DNA of 45,326 nucleotides from Ferrovibrio sp. (GTDB lineage Bacteria; Pseudomonadota; Alphaproteobacteria; Ferrovibrionales; Ferrovibrionaceae), in contig NZ_JAGOLP010000027.1 in the NCBI RefSeq assembly GCF_017994015.1, forward strand, positions 1 through 45,326. Reading direction: 5' to 3'. A program made the position numbers and the translations under genes. This document shows, one piece after another, positions 42,736 through 45,326 of this stretch. The notes below the pieces were generated by a model that saw nothing but the letters and a program-made list of their open reading frames with translations, was not told the DNA's origin and searched no databases. Each line of letters starts with the position of its first letter. The stretch's first letter is position 1.

Positions 42736-43512
42736 TTAGGCTGCCGAGATGCCGCCATTCACACTGATGGTCTGCCCGGTGAGCCGCGCCGCTGCCGGGC
42801 TGGAGAGATAGACCACCAGGCTGGCCAGATCATCCGGCTCCACCACGCCAAGCTGGGCCAGGCGTTCGGCCTTGGCAAACAGCTTGCCGGCAAAGCCATC
42901 CTGCATCAGGGCGGCATAAAGCGGCGTGTTGCGCACGATGCTGGGGGTCAGGCAATTCACCCTTATGCCGTTGCGTTTGGCCTCAATCGCCAGGGCGCGG
43001 CAGAACATGGCGATGCCGGCCATGGCGGCGCCGATGCAGACCTCGCCCGGCGTTGCCACCTTGCCGGCATCGGAAGCGATGCAGATGATGCTGCCGCTGC
43101 CCTGGCGCATCATCTGGGGCAGGGCGGCGCGCACCGGCAGCAGCACGCCCGAGGTGATGGCGCCGATCACCGACGGCACCTGTTCCAGCGGCGTTTCATG
43201 CAGCAGGCGCGGCATCGGGTCGCCGCCCGCACCACTCAGCAACGTATCGAGGCGGCCAAAGGCTGCCAGGCAGCTATCGATGGCAGCTTGTGCCCCGGCC
43301 GGTATGGCCAGGTCGGCGGCAGTGAAGCGGATATCGGCTTCCGGCCAGGCTGGCCGCAGCTCGGCCAGGGCCGCTTCGCCACGCGCCGCATTGCGCCCCA
43401 CCAGCAGCAGCCGGCCGATTCCGGCTGCCAGCAGGGCGCGGGCGCTGGCCAGCCCGATTCCCGCCGTGCCACCACAAATCATCGCCACTTCGTTCTGCCG
43501 CTCCTGGCTCAT
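42736..43512 (-). CDS. SDR-family protein lacking the catalytic Tyr and Lys
   Basis: A 258-aa Rossmann-fold protein. Nucleotide-binding GGTAGIGLAS (about residues 14-23) and the C-terminal SSPAAARLTGQTISVNGG are standard. The serine region IICIASDAG is present, but where active enzymes have Y-x-x-x-K the protein reads IGAAM in EVCIGAAMAGIAMF, so Tyr is Ile and Lys is Met. It may be non-catalytic or bind a ligand only. It is divergent from a TetR gene and neighbours acyl-CoA metabolism genes. Confidence 0.85.
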   Translation of the reverse strand: MSQERQNEVAMICGGTAGIGLASARALLAAGIGRLLLVGRNAARGEAALAELRPAWPEADIRFTAADLAIPAGAQAAIDSCLAAFGRLDTLLSGAGGDPMPRLLHETPLEQVPSVIGAITSGVLLPVRAALPQMMRQGSGSIICIASDAGKVATPGEVCIGAAMAGIAMFCRALAIEAKRNGIRVNCLTPSIVRNTPLYAALMQDGFAGKLFAKAERLAQLGVVEPDDLASLVVYLSSPAAARLTGQTISVNGGISAA

Positions 43513-43673
43513 CTAAGTATCCTCCTTGGTAATTCGCCATTTTTTTGGAATAGTGAACTTACAGTAACTTATGTTTCTTCTATTGCACAGTCGCGTCCCT
43601 TGTGTAATCATCGAGACAGATCGGGCAAGATGGCGGCGTTAGACCACCCCTTACCGATTCGGAGAGAAATGCG

Positions 43674-44354
43674 ATGAGCAAGTGGGCCAATGCGGTGCCG
43701 AGCCGCGCCGAGCAGAGCGATAACAAGCGGAAAGCCATCATCCGCGAGGCCGCCCGCGTGTTTAACCGCCGTGGCAGCCATGGCACCACGCTGGAAGATG
43801 TGGCTGATCGCCTCGGTGTCACCAAGACCGCGCTCTACCGCTATGTGAACAACAAGAACGACCTGCTCTGCGCCTGCCATGAAGAGGCGATGGAAATCGC
43901 CAACGAGGCGATGGAGATCGGCGAGCGCGAAGGCCGCACCGGGCTGGAGAAAATCCGCATCGGCATGACCGGCTATCTGCGCACCATGATCAGCGATTTG
44001 GGCGTGCCGGTACTCATCCTGGAAGAAAATGCCCTGGCCGAAGGCACTGCCGGCCCGATCATTGCCCTGCGCGACGCTTTCGAAAAGCGCCTGCGTGGCC
44101 TGGTGGAAGAGGGCATCCGCGACGGCAGCATCCTGCCGGTCAATCCCAAGCTGGCGGTGTTCATGCTGCTTGGTGCCGTGCATTGGGTGACCAAATGGTA
44201 TTCGCCGAAAGGCCCCTGGACCGCTGAACAGGCGTCCAGTGCGTTGATCGAACTGGCCACGCGCGGTTTTGCCGCGCAGCCGGGCGATGCGCTGACCAGC
44301 GACCTGCATCAGCAGATTGTTTTTCTTCAAGCCACAGAACCAAGAGGCAGCTAG
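43674..44354 (+). CDS. TetR-family regulator
   Basis: A 226-aa regulator. The N-terminal HTH reads IIREAARVFNRRGSHGTTLEDVADRLGVTKTALYRYVNNKNDLL (about residues 25-65), a classic TetR domain. The C-terminal ligand domain is of the TetR_C type with no clear ligand. GGAGAG precedes the ATG. Its stop touches the ATG of the acyl-CoA dehydrogenase, so they are probably co-transcribed; it likely controls that gene and the divergent SDR gene across the 160-bp gap at 43513-43673. Confidence 0.9.
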   Translation: MSKWANAVPSRAEQSDNKRKAIIREAARVFNRRGSHGTTLEDVADRLGVTKTALYRYVNNKNDLLCACHEEAMEIANEAMEIGEREGRTGLEKIRIGMTGYLRTMISDLGVPVLILEENALAEGTAGPIIALRDAFEKRLRGLVEEGIRDGSILPVNPKLAVFMLLGAVHWVTKWYSPKGPWTAEQASSALIELATRGFAAQPGDALTSDLHQQIVFLQATEPRGS

Positions 44355-45326
44355 ATGAATTTCGACCTCACGCCGGATCAACTGAACCTACAGGCCAAGG
44401 TTCGGGAATTTGCCCAGGCGGAAATCGCCCCGGTCGCTGAAGAGCTGGACCGCACGGCGGAATTCCCGACTGAATTGTTCAAGAAGCTTGGCGATCTCGG
44501 CTTGATGTCGATTCCGTTCCCCGAACAGCTCGGCGGCATGGGCCTGGGTGTGTTCGATGCCGTGCTGGCATTGGAGGAAGTGGCGCGCGCGGATCAGTCG
44601 ATTGCCGTGTCCAGCATGGTCAGCATGGCCACCGGCCTCACCCTGTCGCGCTTCGGCACGCCGGAGCAGGTGGAAAAATGGCTGCCCGAGATTGTGACCG
44701 GCCAGCGCATGTGCGCCATTGCCGGCACCGAGCCGGATGCCGGCAGCGACACCGCCGGCTTCAAGACCCGGGCGCGTCAGATTGCCGGCGACAAATGGGT
44801 GATCAATGGCGAAAAGGCCTATATCACCAATGCCGGCACCGATCTGTCACTGTTCACTCTGCTGCTCACGGTGAGCAGCCCGGCGGATGCCGAAAACAAG
44901 CAATACACCCTGTTTCTGGTGCCGAATGATGCGCCCGGCTACACGCGCGGGGCGAAGTATCGCAAGATGGGCTGGCGCTCGTCAGATACGCGGCCGCTCT
45001 ATTTCAGCGATTGCGAGATTGGCGGCGACCATATCGTTGGCCAGCCGCATAAGGGCCGCTTTGTATTGCACAAGGGCTATCAGGCGGCGCGGCTTTTCCT
45101 CGCCACCTGCTCGCTCGGCCTGGCGCAAGCCTGCCTGGATCATTCGATCCGTTATGCGCAAACACGGCGCGCTTTTGGTGGCCCGATTGGCCGCTTGCAG
45201 ATGATCCAGGAAATGGTTGCCGAAATGGCGCTGCTGGTGGATAGCGCACGCCTTATCACTTATCGCGCCGCCTGGGGCGTGGATAACGGCCATCACAATC
45301 TGATGGACCTGTCGATGGCGAAATAC
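44355..45326 (+). CDS. Acyl-CoA dehydrogenase, N-terminal part, runs off window
   Basis: The first 324 codons are open to the window edge. N-terminus MNFDLTPDQLNLQAKVREFAQAEIAP, then LPEIVTGQRMCAIAGTEPDAGSDTAGF with the FAD-binding region, INGEKAYITNAGTDLSLFTLL, and later RYAQTRRAFGGPIGRLQMIQEMVAEMALL, all standard for acyl-CoA dehydrogenases of fatty or branched acyl-CoA breakdown. The start directly follows the TetR stop. Substrate cannot be told. Confidence 0.93.
   Translation, partial: MNFDLTPDQLNLQAKVREFAQAEIAPVAEELDRTAEFPTELFKKLGDLGLMSIPFPEQLGGMGLGVFDAVLALEEVARADQSIAVSSMVSMATGLTLSRFGTPEQVEKWLPEIVTGQRMCAIAGTEPDAGSDTAGFKTRARQIAGDKWVINGEKAYITNAGTDLSLFTLLLTVSSPADAENKQYTLFLVPNDAPGYTRGAKYRKMGWRSSDTRPLYFSDCEIGGDHIVGQPHKGRFVLHKGYQAARLFLATCSLGLAQACLDHSIRYAQTRRAFGGPIGRLQMIQEMVAEMALLVDSARLITYRAAWGVDNGHHNLMDLSMAKY

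Overview
The window looks like high-GC alphaproteobacterial chromosome, Rhodospirillales-like in codon use and gene style; the genus cannot be fixed from sequence alone. Bases 1 to 39801 are accessory DNA: metal resistance, defence genes and a Tn7-like transposition module. Bases 39802 to 45326 look like core chromosome: tRNA-Ser(GGA), a small membrane protein, lepA, a thioesterase, an SDR-family protein, a TetR regulator and an acyl-CoA dehydrogenase that runs off the end.

Layout. (1) 1-12751 is a copper/silver island. A leftward lipoprotein and P-type ATPase (partial) diverge from a rightward run of cysteine-rich protein, small periplasmic protein, TolC-like lipoprotein, multicopper oxidase, cupredoxin and CusF. 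A second rightward run follows: PCuAC-like protein, cysteine-rich protein, CusC, CusB, CusA and DUF411. A CueR-type promoter with a 19-bp spacer sits before the first rightward gene. (2) 12783-14029 is debris: a frameshifted DUF305 gene and a DsbB/DsbA-like pair whose dsbA is cut by a transposon end. (3) 14030-15962 starts with a Tn7-like left end, then carries two small HTH proteins and a metallophosphoesterase. A second, diverged left end at 15941 supplies the last codons of that phosphoesterase. (4) 16157-24377 has visibly lower GC. It holds a two-gene operon of a permuted papain-fold (YiiX/NlpC-P60-like) protein and a 956-aa nuclease-STAND NTPase-SEC-C protein, a decayed metallophosphoesterase tail, and a convergent DNA methyltransferase/PD-(D/E)XK nuclease pair. 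(5) 24544-34846 is a nickel/cobalt-type efflux island. Its leftward operon encodes a His-rich protein, HupE-like protein, membrane anchor, RND adaptor, RND pump, PII-like DUF3240, outer-membrane factor, lipoprotein and PCuAC-like protein. It diverges from a CsoR/InrS-like repressor and NreB-like exporter across a perfect inverted-repeat operator. (6) 34847-39631 is a translationally coupled leftward operon tniQ-tnsA-tnsB-tnsC, ending at a right end with clustered TnsB-type repeats that stops 36 bp from the 3' end of tRNA-Ser(GGA).

How it fits together. The Tn7-like machinery probably uses TniQ to choose the site just downstream of the tRNA, and carries metal resistance and defence genes as cargo. 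One right end and two left ends are visible. Neither left end shares a 5-bp flank with the right end, and the missing half of dsbA is not beyond the right end. So this is not one clean insertion: ends have been nested, or a deletion or recombination has joined parts of related elements, and the partner left end may lie outside the window. The most novel candidate system is the protease plus nuclease-STAND-SEC-C operon at 16157-20356, an Avs-like but unfamiliar anti-phage architecture.
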